NCBI GenBank assembly: GCA_049366815.1
Contig: JBMNCO010000241.1
Location: forward strand, 1 to 5,998
DNA: 5,998 nucleotides
Direction of reading: 5' to 3'
Origin: CAYNYM01 sp049366815
Lineage (GTDB): Bacteria; Desulfobacterota; DSM-4660; Desulfatiglandales; HGW-15
Shown: positions 1-5,895 of the stretch, piece after piece
Position numbering within the stretch: the first letter of the stretch is position 1
Layout: every line of letters starts with the position of its first letter
Program-made: the position numbers and the translations under genes
The notes under the pieces: model-generated
The model's database searches: none
The model's input: the letters and a program-made list of their open reading frames with translations, nothing else
What the model was told of the DNA's origin: nothing

Positions 1-311
1 GAAGGATAAAGATCCTCCGAACCTGCCTCTGCTAGACATACCAGAATAGGCGACCGGAATCAATGGGTGTCGAGCGATTTCCCGATATGGGCCGGACCGC
101 GCTCAGGCCGGCGGATCCCGTTTTGGATAGGAGTGTTGGGATTTAATCGTTGAATCATCGTATACGAAGATGTATTTAGGATGAAATAATGGGGAAAATG
201 CACAGACCGCAGCCTTTTCTCCGGATTGTAGCGGACGGGCATGGCCCCGGGGTGAATGCGTGATCGGATCACATGTTTTGAATCCTGAGTTCTACTCGAG
301 AAGAAGCTCCC
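1..311. other. Non-coding region upstream of the transporter gene
   Basis: I see no supportable gene here. A minus-strand frame across 60-350 has no family resemblance and runs into the transporter gene, so I treat it as chance. The region holds two compact palindromes (239-259 and 260-272) just upstream of the transporter start. A weak sigma-70-like pair, TTGAAT at 150-155 and TATTTA at 173-178 with 17 bases between, could be the transporter promoter; the -10 match is poor (3 of 6), so I do not call it separately. Confidence 0.5.
239..272. promoter_or_regulatory. Adjacent palindromes, candidate operator of the transporter gene
   Basis: Positions 260-272 read GTGATCGGATCAC, a perfect 6-base inverted repeat around one central base, about 40 bases before the TTG start. 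Immediately upstream, GCAT (239-242) and ATGC (256-259) flank the 8-base palindrome CCCCGGGG (245-252). The second dyad has no room for an RNA loop at its centre, which favours a DNA-binding site over a hairpin. The 13-base palindrome has GTGA and TCAC halves like a CRP site but with a 5-base rather than 6-base centre, so I do not assign it to CRP. The regulator is unknown. Confidence 0.3.
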
Positions 312-1853
312 TTGAATTCTGAGAAGGAAAACATCTTTAGAAAGCCTCACGTATGGGCCTTTACGACCTACTTCGCAGAAGGGTTTCCCTACACGATAAT
401 ACGCATCATTTCGTCAGTCTTTTTAAGGGACATGCGGGTAAGCCTCGAGGCCGTCGGCCTGACCTCTCTGTTTGGGTTGCCATGGGTGCTCAAGTTCCTC
501 TGGGGACCCCAGATCGATGCATTCGGCACCAAGAGGCGCTGGATGCTCATCATGCAGTTGTTGCTGGTGGTTATGACCCTGGCTGCCGCCTTTTTTGCCC
601 CCTTCGCGGGGGGTGTTTCGATCATAGCGGCGCTCTTTTTCGCTGGCTCCTTTATCGCTGCGACCCATGACATGGCGATTGACGGGTATTACATGGAGGC
701 CCTGGACGAAAAGGGGCAGGCCAGGTTTGTGGGATACAGGGTCATGGCCTACCGTATCGCCATGATGACGGGGACAGGCGTTATCGTCACCATCGGCGCG
801 ACTGCGAACTGGGTTATAGGTTTCCTCTGTGCGGGGGGGATGCTCGGACTGATTTTAACCTACCACGTGGCATTCCTTCCGGCGATGGAATGTGAAAAGG
901 CGCCCATGTGGCACCTGATCAGGGGATTCCTTCGTCTGAGGCCCCTGGCGATTCTGCTCGTCCTGATCCTTGGCGTCCTCGTCCTGAACTGGATCTTTTC
1001 CCTGCCCTGGTTCGGGCGCATCAAATCTATCTTTCCGGTCTTGCAGGGCGTCACCCTTGCCGGCTGGATCGGAATCGGATTGCTGACGGCCCTTGTGGTT
1101 GTTGCCCTCTTGAAGGACCGTATAAAAGGGTTATTGCTCGCCGACAGGAGATCTTTCTACGCCCAGGCCTTTCTTGTCTATGTGGACCGGGAAAAGATCG
1201 GATTGGCGCTCGCCTTTATCGTCCTTATGCGCACGGGCGAATCCATGCTGGCGGCCATGGCCGCACCCTTTATGGTGGACGTGGGCATCAAGGTCCACTA
1301 CGGTTGGATTTCCGGCGGCGTTGGTCTTCCCTTTTCCATTTTCGGCGCCCTGGCGGGGGGATGGATGATTTCACGTTTTTCACTGAAAAGGACCCTCCTG
1401 CCTTTTCTTATGGCCCAGAACCTGACCAATGTCGTCTACATGATGCTGGCCCTTTATCTGGAAGACTTCATCCTCCTGAATACGGGTGCAGACACCGTCG
1501 TGCCCATCGGACATTTCAATCTGGTACTGGTGGCCGCTGTGCACGCCTTTGACCAGTTCGCGGGGGGGCTTGGCACCGCGGTCCTGGTCACCTACCTGAT
1601 GAGGACCTGCCTCCCGGACTTCAAGGCGGCCCACTTTGCCATCGGCACGGGGCTCATGAACATCAGCGGGGTCCTATCGGGGGTGGTGAGTGGTTTTCTG
1701 GCCGGATGGCTGGGGTATGGGTATTTCTTCGGGATCAGCTTCCTGGCTTCCGTACCCGGGATGTTGCTCATTTTCTTTATTCCATTCAAGAATGAACGGC
1801 CGGTCCGTGTGCCTGAAAGGCAAATAAAGAGGCGATCCTGTGAAGGCCCGTGA
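312..1853 (+). CDS. AmpG/PAT-family MFS transporter, 14 membrane helices
   Basis: This 513-residue inner-membrane protein resembles the AmpG branch of the major facilitator superfamily, whose members import anhydro-muropeptides for cell-wall recycling; the related PAT (AT-1) branch moves acetyl-CoA. Visible hallmarks are FPYTIIR near residue 25, LPWVLKFLWGPQID at 56-69, the MFS loop motif G65-x3-D69-x2-G72-x2-R75-R76, and HDMAIDGYYMEAL at 119-131, matching the AmpG motif after helix 4. I count about 14 hydrophobic segments (near 15-35, 46-64, 76-95, 100-119, 142-163, 166-187, 210-230, 246-267, 297-319, 329-354, 360-383, 401-428, 437-463, 468-491). The extra pair between the halves is as in AmpG (about 490 residues). 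The start is TTG, preceded by the purine-rich GAGAAGAAG; an in-frame stop at 279-281 leaves little room for extension. The tail is basic. No ampC, ampD or nagZ neighbour is visible, so the substrate is unproven. Confidence 0.88.
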   Translation: MNSEKENIFRKPHVWAFTTYFAEGFPYTIIRIISSVFLRDMRVSLEAVGLTSLFGLPWVLKFLWGPQIDAFGTKRRWMLIMQLLLVVMTLAAAFFAPFAGGVSIIAALFFAGSFIAATHDMAIDGYYMEALDEKGQARFVGYRVMAYRIAMMTGTGVIVTIGATANWVIGFLCAGGMLGLILTYHVAFLPAMECEKAPMWHLIRGFLRLRPLAILLVLILGVLVLNWIFSLPWFGRIKSIFPVLQGVTLAGWIGIGLLTALVVVALLKDRIKGLLLADRRSFYAQAFLVYVDREKIGLALAFIVLMRTGESMLAAMAAPFMVDVGIKVHYGWISGGVGLPFSIFGALAGGWMISRFSLKRTLLPFLMAQNLTNVVYMMLALYLEDFILLNTGADTVVPIGHFNLVLVAAVHAFDQFAGGLGTAVLVTYLMRTCLPDFKAAHFAIGTGLMNISGVLSGVVSGFLAGWLGYGYFFGISFLASVPGMLLIFFIPFKNERPVRVPERQIKRRSCEGP

Positions 1854-1986
1854 TATGGAGCTTGTCACAAGGCCCTTCAGTCACATCATGCCTCTGAAAA
1901 CAACGGTCTGTTTCGGTCAGGGGTTCCACATTTCGGCAAGAGGCGTGGATGCCGAGCCTCAATGCGATGTGGCGTTTGGGGCCTGA
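1840..1986 (+). CDS. Possible 48-residue small protein overlapping the transporter end
   Basis: A GTG at 1840 opens a 48-codon frame ending in TGA at 1984-1986; an in-frame ATG at 1855 would give 43 residues. The GTG is preceded by AAGAGG (1827-1832) with 7 bases between, a better ribosome binding site than that of the transporter itself. The frame overlaps the transporter stop by 14 bases, as co-translated genes often do. The product begins MKARDMELVTRPFSHIMPLK, has no membrane segment, and contains two cysteines in its second half. About 63 percent of third codon positions are G or C, compatible with coding but not decisive. I do not recognise a family. It could be chance, or the remnant of a longer gene. 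Confidence 0.3.
   Translation: MKARDMELVTRPFSHIMPLKTTVCFGQGFHISARGVDAEPQCDVAFGA
1841..1879 (+). repeat. Imperfect hairpin across the transporter stop codon
   Basis: TGAAGG (1841-1846) pairs with CCTTCA (1874-1879). After a C-C mismatch, CC (1848-1849) pairs with GG (1871-1872), and GTGA (1850-1853) with TCAC (1865-1868), leaving an 11-base loop. This gives 12 pairs in total, including the transporter stop TGA (1851-1853). No T-run follows, so it is not an intrinsic terminator of standard form; it may stabilise the 3' end of the transcript or be incidental. Confidence 0.35.
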
Positions 1987-2041
1987 AAAAGGCCCCTTCA
2001 AAAAAAATCCGCTGCCTGCCTCCTTCACCCGTTTTCAGGCC
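1978..2041. repeat. Nested inverted repeats in the convergent gap
   Basis: GGGGCC (1978-1983) and GGCCCC (1991-1996) form a strong local hairpin with a 7-base loop. Independently, GGCCTGAAAA (1980-1989) is the exact reverse complement of TTTTCAGGCC (2032-2041), a 10-base stem whose right arm covers the ATPase stop codon (2035-2037). The two structures share bases and exclude each other. A run of eight A on the plus strand (2000-2007) is a U8 tract in the minus-strand transcript, lying before the GGGGCC hairpin. A weak 5-base stem (2036-2040 with 2014-2018) precedes that U-tract, so the area may end ATPase transcripts imperfectly. A textbook terminator is not present on either strand. Confidence 0.45.
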
Positions 2042-2733
2042 ATTGTCAGAAAGGTGTTGGGGTCCAATAAGATTTGCGCATCGGCCTTTACGTCGGCATC
2101 GTGGTCCTTCAGGATTTTGAGAAAGAGGCCTTGGGTCGTGGGCTGGAGCTGAAGGACGATACTGAACAGGTCATCCAGCTGGTTGCAGGGATAGGGAATG
2201 CCCCTTTCGTTGATCTGATTGATATGCCTGTGTGAGAGGGCCGAGAACCATACCTCTACCTGATAGTCTTCGGCAAGGGTCTTGAAGCCCTCAAAGATAT
2301 CTCTTCCAGCACCGGAGAAATCCAAACCGTCTACAATCAAGGTGCCCGGGGAGAAATCGATCTTCTCAGCCAGGTTGTCCAGGTTTTCCCGAAGCCGTTC
2401 GAGATCAAAACTCTGATTGAGGTAGGCCAGGATCATGCGGTTGCGATCCACGATCATTCGGAGTTCATTTTCATTGTCCATTTCCAGGGCCTTGACCAGA
2501 TCGTAGAAGATCACGTTGTAGTAGGAGGTGATCTTTTCCGGCACGTCCTCAAGGGAGATGTGAAGCAACCTTTCCTTTCGAAAGAGGCGGTCAAAGGCGA
2601 TATGAATCAAACAGGCCGTCTTTCCGACTCCTGCCCGGGCCATGAGCACGCCCAGGTTCCCCTGTCCCAGGCCCTTTAGGGACGACCTTTCGAGAACCTT
2701 CAGCGGGCTGACGTCTATGAAATCCTTTGTCAT
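2035..2733 (-). CDS. Single-domain RecA/KaiC-like P-loop ATPase coupled to EF-G
   Basis: This 232-residue soluble protein has a Walker A motif ARAGVGKT (residues 32-39, K38 and T39 binding ATP phosphates). The segment HISLEDVPEK (58-67) follows, with E62 placed like the catalytic glutamate of RecA, KaiC and DnaB. A Walker B strand TLIVDGLDF (131-139) has D135 for magnesium, and FSALSHRH (163-170) resembles the next core strand. It has one ATPase core and no obvious DNA-binding or additional domain. The start is firm: ATG at 2733-2731 overlaps the EF-G stop as ATGA, and GGGAGG sits 6 bases upstream within the final EF-G codons. The order implies one transcript with EF-G and translational coupling. 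I do not recognise a named family beyond the RecA-like fold; a role in translation is inferred from context only. Its closest annotation would be a RAD55/KaiC-like ATPase of unknown function. Confidence 0.82.
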   Translation of the reverse strand: MTKDFIDVSPLKVLERSSLKGLGQGNLGVLMARAGVGKTACLIHIAFDRLFRKERLLHISLEDVPEKITSYYNVIFYDLVKALEMDNENELRMIVDRNRMILAYLNQSFDLERLRENLDNLAEKIDFSPGTLIVDGLDFSGAGRDIFEGFKTLAEDYQVEVWFSALSHRHINQINERGIPYPCNQLDDLFSIVLQLQPTTQGLFLKILKDHDADVKADAQILLDPNTFLTMA

Positions 2734-4817
2734 TTCCTTCCTCCCTTTTTAGCGGCCGCAGCCTCAGCCTTCAATTTTTCTGCAACAGATTCCGGAACCT
2801 TCGCATATCGCGAAAACTCCATGGTAAATTCCGCCTTTCCTTGTGTGAGGGACCGCAGCAGCGTGGCGTAGCCGAACATTTCGGCCAGGGGAACTTCGGC
2901 CTCGATGTTCGAGAAGGTCCCGTCTTCAGCGGAGCTCATGATAAGCCCCCTCCGTTGGTTGAGGGAGGCCATGACACTGCCCTGGAATTCCGAGGGGCAT
3001 TCGACGGAAACCTTCATGATAGGTTCCAGTATAATGGGTTTGGCCTTCGCATAGGCCTGTCTGAAGGCCCCCACGGCCGCGGCCATAAATGCCCTTTCTG
3101 AGGAGTCCACCGCGTGGGATTGCCCGTCGTTGATGGTTACCTTCATCCCGAGCACCGGATACGCCATGAGGGGGCCCTTGGGGAGACAGGATTGGAAACC
3201 CTTGTCCACGGCGGGGATGAATTCAGTGGGGATCACACCGCCCTTAACCTCATTGATAAAGACATAGGTCCCGTCTTCGGATGGTTCCATGAAGCCGGCG
3301 ACCCGCCCATACTGGCCCGCACCGCCCGTCTGTTTCTTATGTATATAATTGAACTCCGCTTTTCGGGAGACGGCCTCCCGGTAGGCTACCTGGGGGATTC
3401 CTGTTTCCACGTCGGCCTGAAATTCACGCCTCATCCGCTCGATGTAAATGTCCAGATGCAGCTCGCCCATGCCCGAAATAATGGTCTCGTTGGATTCCGG
3501 GTCCACGTAGGATCGGAATGTGGGATCCTCCTTTGTAAAGCGATTGATGGCCTTGGACATTCGGACGCCGGAGCTGTTGTCCTTGGGCGTGACGGAGAGG
3601 GAGATGACCGGCTCGGGAACGAACATGGAACTCATGGCGTAATTCAGCGTTCCGTCCGTAAAGGTGTCCCCGGAATAGCAGTCCACGCCGAAAAGTGCCA
3701 CGATATCTCCCGCCTCCGCCCTCTCGATATCCTCCATCTTGTCGGCATGCATCCGGGCGAGTCTCCCCACCTTGAGTTTCTTCTTGTTTCGTGTGTTGAC
3801 CAGATCGGTTCCCTTGGTGAGCGTCCCCTGATAAATCCTGAGGTAGGTGAGCTGCCCGTAGGGTGTAACCTCCAGCTTGAAGGCAAGGCCGACGAAAGGG
3901 TCCTGCGAATTCGAGGAGAGGATCATTTCTGCCTCATCGTGATCAAGGTCCAGTGCCGGATTTTCCACCTCCATGGGCGATGGGAGGTAAAGAGAAACCG
4001 CATCAAGCAGAGGCTGTACGCCGACGTTTTTGTAGGCGGAGCCCACAAATACGGGGGTAAGTTGCCTTGAAAGGGTGCCATTTCTCACCGCGCCATGGAT
4101 GAGTTCTTCCGTGACCCGCTCTTCGAAGACGGCTTCCATGAGTTCATCGGAAAACATGGAGGCCGCCTCCAGCAATGTTTCACGCGCCCTGGCGGCCTCG
4201 TCCACAAGTTCGGAAGGGATATCCCCCATTTCCAGTTTTTCGCCGAATTGGCCTTCAAAGGTGCAGGCCTTCATGGAGACGAGATCGACGACTCCCCTGA
4301 GATTGTCCTCAAGGCCGATGGGGATCTGCATGAGGACGGGATTATGGTTCAGCCTCTCCCGGAGCTGGGTCAATACCCTGTAGGGGTTGGCCCCCGACCG
4401 GTCGCACTTGTTGATAAAGGCGACCCTGGGGACACGGTAGCGGTTCATCTGCCTGTCCACGGTGAGAGACTGGGACTGCACGCCACCCACCGCGCAAAGG
4501 ACAAGAATTGATCCGTCAAGGACCCGGAGGGCGCGTTCGACCTCGATGGTAAAATCCACATGACCGGGCGTGTCAATGATGTTGATCCTTTTCCCCTTCC
4601 ATTCACAGTAAGTGGCGGCCGAGGAGATGGTGATTCCTCTTTCCTTCTCCAGTTCCATGGAATCCATCGTGGCACCCACGCCGTCCTTGCCTTTGACTTC
4701 ATGAACAGTATGAATTCTCTGGGTGTAATAAAGAATCCGCTCCGTCAGGGTCGTCTTGCCCGAGTCGATGTGGGCGCTGATTCCGATGTTCCTTAATAGT
4801 CGAGTGTCGTCAGACAT
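2730..4817 (-). CDS. fusA: Elongation factor G, spdEFG1 / mitochondrial EFG1 type
   Basis: EF-G is the translational GTPase that moves tRNAs and mRNA through the ribosome after peptide transfer. All GTPase motifs are present: G1 AHIDSGKT (15-22), G2 RGITI (60-64), G3 DTPGH (82-86, catalytic H86), G4 NKCD (136-139), G5 GSAYK (259-263). Domains II to V follow, including the domain IV tip QSHAVDSSE around H568, matching the E. coli translocation histidine H583, and the conserved EMFGYAT and SLTQGKAEFTMEFSRY of domain V. Length (695) is normal. Serine 19 in G1, HEVKGKDGVGATMDSME (39-55), LCAVGGVQSQ and QIPIGLE match mitochondrial EFG1 closely and differ from ordinary bacterial FusA (AHIDAGKT). 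The start ATG at 4817 has GAGGG 7 bases upstream. The gene lies outside any str operon, which fits the spd type, whose genomes carry a second EF-G for ribosome recycling. The symbol is used for function; the subfamily is my inference from remembered sequences. Confidence 0.96.
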   Translation of the reverse strand: MSDDTRLLRNIGISAHIDSGKTTLTERILYYTQRIHTVHEVKGKDGVGATMDSMELEKERGITISSAATYCEWKGKRINIIDTPGHVDFTIEVERALRVLDGSILVLCAVGGVQSQSLTVDRQMNRYRVPRVAFINKCDRSGANPYRVLTQLRERLNHNPVLMQIPIGLEDNLRGVVDLVSMKACTFEGQFGEKLEMGDIPSELVDEAARARETLLEAASMFSDELMEAVFEERVTEELIHGAVRNGTLSRQLTPVFVGSAYKNVGVQPLLDAVSLYLPSPMEVENPALDLDHDEAEMILSSNSQDPFVGLAFKLEVTPYGQLTYLRIYQGTLTKGTDLVNTRNKKKLKVGRLARMHADKMEDIERAEAGDIVALFGVDCYSGDTFTDGTLNYAMSSMFVPEPVISLSVTPKDNSSGVRMSKAINRFTKEDPTFRSYVDPESNETIISGMGELHLDIYIERMRREFQADVETGIPQVAYREAVSRKAEFNYIHKKQTGGAGQYGRVAGFMEPSEDGTYVFINEVKGGVIPTEFIPAVDKGFQSCLPKGPLMAYPVLGMKVTINDGQSHAVDSSERAFMAAAVGAFRQAYAKAKPIILEPIMKVSVECPSEFQGSVMASLNQRRGLIMSSAEDGTFSNIEAEVPLAEMFGYATLLRSLTQGKAEFTMEFSRYAKVPESVAEKLKAEAAAAKKGGRK
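2734..2745 (-). promoter_or_regulatory. Ribosome binding site of the ATPase inside the EF-G gene
   Basis: On the minus strand GGGAGG (2745-2740) is followed by AAGGAA and then ATG. These bases also encode the last lysine, glycine and arginine codons of EF-G. The site fixes the ATPase start and places it directly under ribosomes finishing EF-G. Confidence 0.75.
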
Positions 4818-4824
4818 AAAAATT

Positions 4825-4869
4825 CCCTCACACAGAATGAGAAAAGAGGGTTGGTGAAACCCCTCTTTT
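4825..4869 (-). promoter_or_regulatory. Hairpin and ribosome binding site in the EF-G leader
   Basis: In the minus-strand RNA, AAAAGAGGG (4869-4861) can pair with CCCTCTTTT (4850-4842) over nine bases, with a 10-base loop. The EF-G ribosome binding site GAGGG (4829-4825) lies only 12 bases past this hairpin and repeats the GAGGG of its first arm. The CCCTC in the second arm can therefore pair with either copy. A competing hairpin of this kind could hide or expose the site. It could also act as a weak attenuator, since UUUUCUC follows the GC part of the stem, or as an intrinsic terminator for plus-strand transcripts, which end in TTTTT there. The stem is clearly visible; its role is inference. 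Confidence 0.5.
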
Positions 4870-4879
4870 TATGATACAT

Positions 4880-4962
4880 GAATTGTCTGGTAATGGACAG
4901 TTCAGGATATGGCTGCTTGGTTCAAGTGGTTCGCGATGCTCTCTGGAAGTCGGATGACCGAC
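4880..4962 (-). repeat. Two further dyads in the EF-G leader
   Basis: GAATTGTC (4880-4887) pairs with GACAGTTC (4896-4903) with one mismatch (7 of 8) across an 8-base loop. GTCGG (4949-4953) pairs perfectly with CCGAC (4958-4962) around the 4-base loop ATGA. Between terminator and start codon nothing looks protein-coding. If transcription starts at the distal promoter candidate, the leader would carry three successive stem-loops. I match them to no known riboswitch or ribosomal-protein leader class. Confidence 0.3.
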
Positions 4963-4994
4963 AGGGGGGAGGAGCGCGTACAACCTAAGTCAAT

Positions 4995-5022
4995 AATGTA
5001 AGACATCAATACCATTTGTAAA
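4995..5022 (-). promoter_or_regulatory. Candidate sigma-70 promoter for the EF-G operon
   Basis: On the minus strand TTTACA (5022-5017, 5 of 6 to the -35 consensus) is followed after 16 bases by TACATT (5000-4995, 4 of 6 to the -10 consensus). It lies just past the terminator that closes the dehydrogenase unit, where a promoter is expected, and would give a leader of about 170 bases. An alternative -10, TATCAT (4876-4871), has a poor -35 and would give a leader under 60 bases. Confidence 0.35.
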
Positions 5023-5033
5023 GGGAAAAAGAC

Positions 5034-5072
5034 AAAAAATGTTCAGCGGGTGTGCCCCCGCTGTTTTTTTTT
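5034..5072 (-). terminator. Bidirectional intrinsic terminator after the dehydrogenase gene
   Basis: CAGCGGG (5044-5050) pairs with CCCGCTG (5057-5063), a 7-base GC-rich stem with a 6-base loop. On the minus strand it starts 37 bases after the dehydrogenase stop and is followed by AACA and six T (5039-5034), then another T-run. On the plus strand nine T (5064-5072) follow the stem directly, so it should stop readthrough from either side. It separates the dehydrogenase from the EF-G operon. Confidence 0.85.
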
Positions 5073-5100
5073 GACCGGTACCGGCCCATCCGGCACATTT

Positions 5101-5865
5101 TCAGGCCATGGAGCCTCCATCCACCGTAATGATCTCACCTGTAATATAGTCGGAGAGCCCGGAGGCGAGGAAAAGCACGGCCCCCACGACCTCACTCGTT
5201 TCGGCTATGCGCCCCATCGGCACCCTCTGTAGGTAGTCTTTGAGCATTTTTTCGTTAGACCAGAGCGGTTTGCTGAATCTGGTCCTGATCATGCCCGGCG
5301 CCACCGCGTTCACATTGATATTTCCGCCTGCCAGTTCGACGGCAAGGACCTTCGTCAGCATTTCCAGACCCGCTTTCGCAATGCAGTAAAGCCCCATGCC
5401 GGGTGCCGCCTTCCTGGCCGCGATGGAGCTCATATTGATGATCCTGCCGCCCCCCTGTCCTTTCATAAGGGGAACGGCCCCGGCACTGGTCAAAAAGGCG
5501 CTCTTAAGACTCGACTGCATCGTCTTGTCCCAGAGTTCTTCCGTCGCCTCTGCAACAGAGGGTGTAAAGATATTGGTCCCTACATTATTGACGAGGATAT
5601 CCAATCGCCCGAAGTCCTGCCGGATGTTTTCGAAAAGGGCGGTCACCTGTTCATTTTCCCCCACGTCCGCCGAATAGGCTGCGAGTTCCAGACGGTGCCT
5701 CCGAAACTCTTCAACAATTTCGTCCAGGCCTTCCTGTTTCCTTGCGCAGACAATCACCCTCGCATTCTTTTCGGCCATAGCCCGGGCCACCGCCTTACCC
5801 AGCCCGTGACTGCCGCCGGTCACCAATGCCACTCTGCCTGTTAGATTCAGGTCCATCTCTTCCAT
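5101..5865 (-). CDS. Short-chain dehydrogenase/reductase, DHRS4-like
   Basis: This 254-residue classical SDR is a soluble NAD(P)(H)-dependent oxidoreductase of normal length. Its Rossmann motif is TGGSHGLG (16-23), with NNVG at 93-96 in place of the usual NNAG. The catalytic serine is S147 in NMSS, and the YxxxK pair is Y160 and K164. The closing NAVAPGMIRT and GEIITVDGGS are typical. Arginine 42 and lysine 43 after the second strand (VCARKQ) favour NADP(H). ELWDKT, SSIAA and FSKPLW resemble the DHRS4 carbonyl/retinal reductase group, but substrate cannot be read from this. The position of the fourth catalytic residue, asparagine in FabG, appears to be S119. The start ATG at 5865 has GGAGG 5 bases upstream; an in-frame ATG at 5856 lacks comparable spacing. 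It ends in a strong terminator; what lies upstream in its unit is outside the window. Confidence 0.93.
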   Translation of the reverse strand: MEEMDLNLTGRVALVTGGSHGLGKAVARAMAEKNARVIVCARKQEGLDEIVEEFRRHRLELAAYSADVGENEQVTALFENIRQDFGRLDILVNNVGTNIFTPSVAEATEELWDKTMQSSLKSAFLTSAGAVPLMKGQGGGRIINMSSIAARKAAPGMGLYCIAKAGLEMLTKVLAVELAGGNINVNAVAPGMIRTRFSKPLWSNEKMLKDYLQRVPMGRIAETSEVVGAVLFLASGLSDYITGEIITVDGGSMA

Positions 5866-5880
5866 TCAGACCTCCGTGAT

Positions 5881-5895
5881 CAACCCTAGGGGTTG
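5881..5895. promoter_or_regulatory. Palindrome in the dehydrogenase leader
   Basis: CAACCC (5881-5886) and GGGTTG (5890-5895) form a perfect 6-base inverted repeat with a 3-base centre, 5 bases upstream of the GGAGG ribosome binding site. It could be an operator or a small RNA hairpin. A possible -10, TAAAAT (5925-5920 on the minus strand), lies just upstream, but no convincing -35 accompanies it. Nothing else is recognisable in 5896-5998. Confidence 0.3.

Noticed and set aside
2..49. Possible C-terminal end of a plus-strand gene entering from the left (KDKDPPNLPLLDIPE then TAG).
   Set aside because: Only 15 codons are visible and no family can be recognised; an open stretch this short is common by chance.
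260..272. CRP-like site GTGATCGGATCAC.
   Set aside because: The GTGA and TCAC halves are 5 bases apart, whereas CRP sites need 6, so assignment to CRP is not supported; kept only as an unnamed palindrome.
60..350. A 96-codon minus-strand frame across the left intergenic region.
   Set aside because: It overlaps the transporter start, has no convincing ribosome binding site, and shows no family features.
908..1552. A 214-codon plus-strand frame inside the transporter gene.
   Set aside because: It is in another frame of a well-supported membrane protein, is rich in Arg, Gly and Pro as GC-rich shadow frames are, and has no recognisable motif.
1986..2034. Standard intrinsic terminator for the ATPase gene using the run of eight A/T at 2000-2007.
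   Set aside because: On the minus strand the T-run comes before the strong GGGGCC hairpin, and the only stem ahead of it has 5 pairs, a 17-base loop and a 6-base gap to the T-run.
3114..4070. A 318-codon plus-strand frame opposite the EF-G gene.
   Set aside because: It lies wholly antisense to EF-G, whose sequence is strongly conserved; the frame is a by-product of EF-G codon bias and has no recognisable domain.
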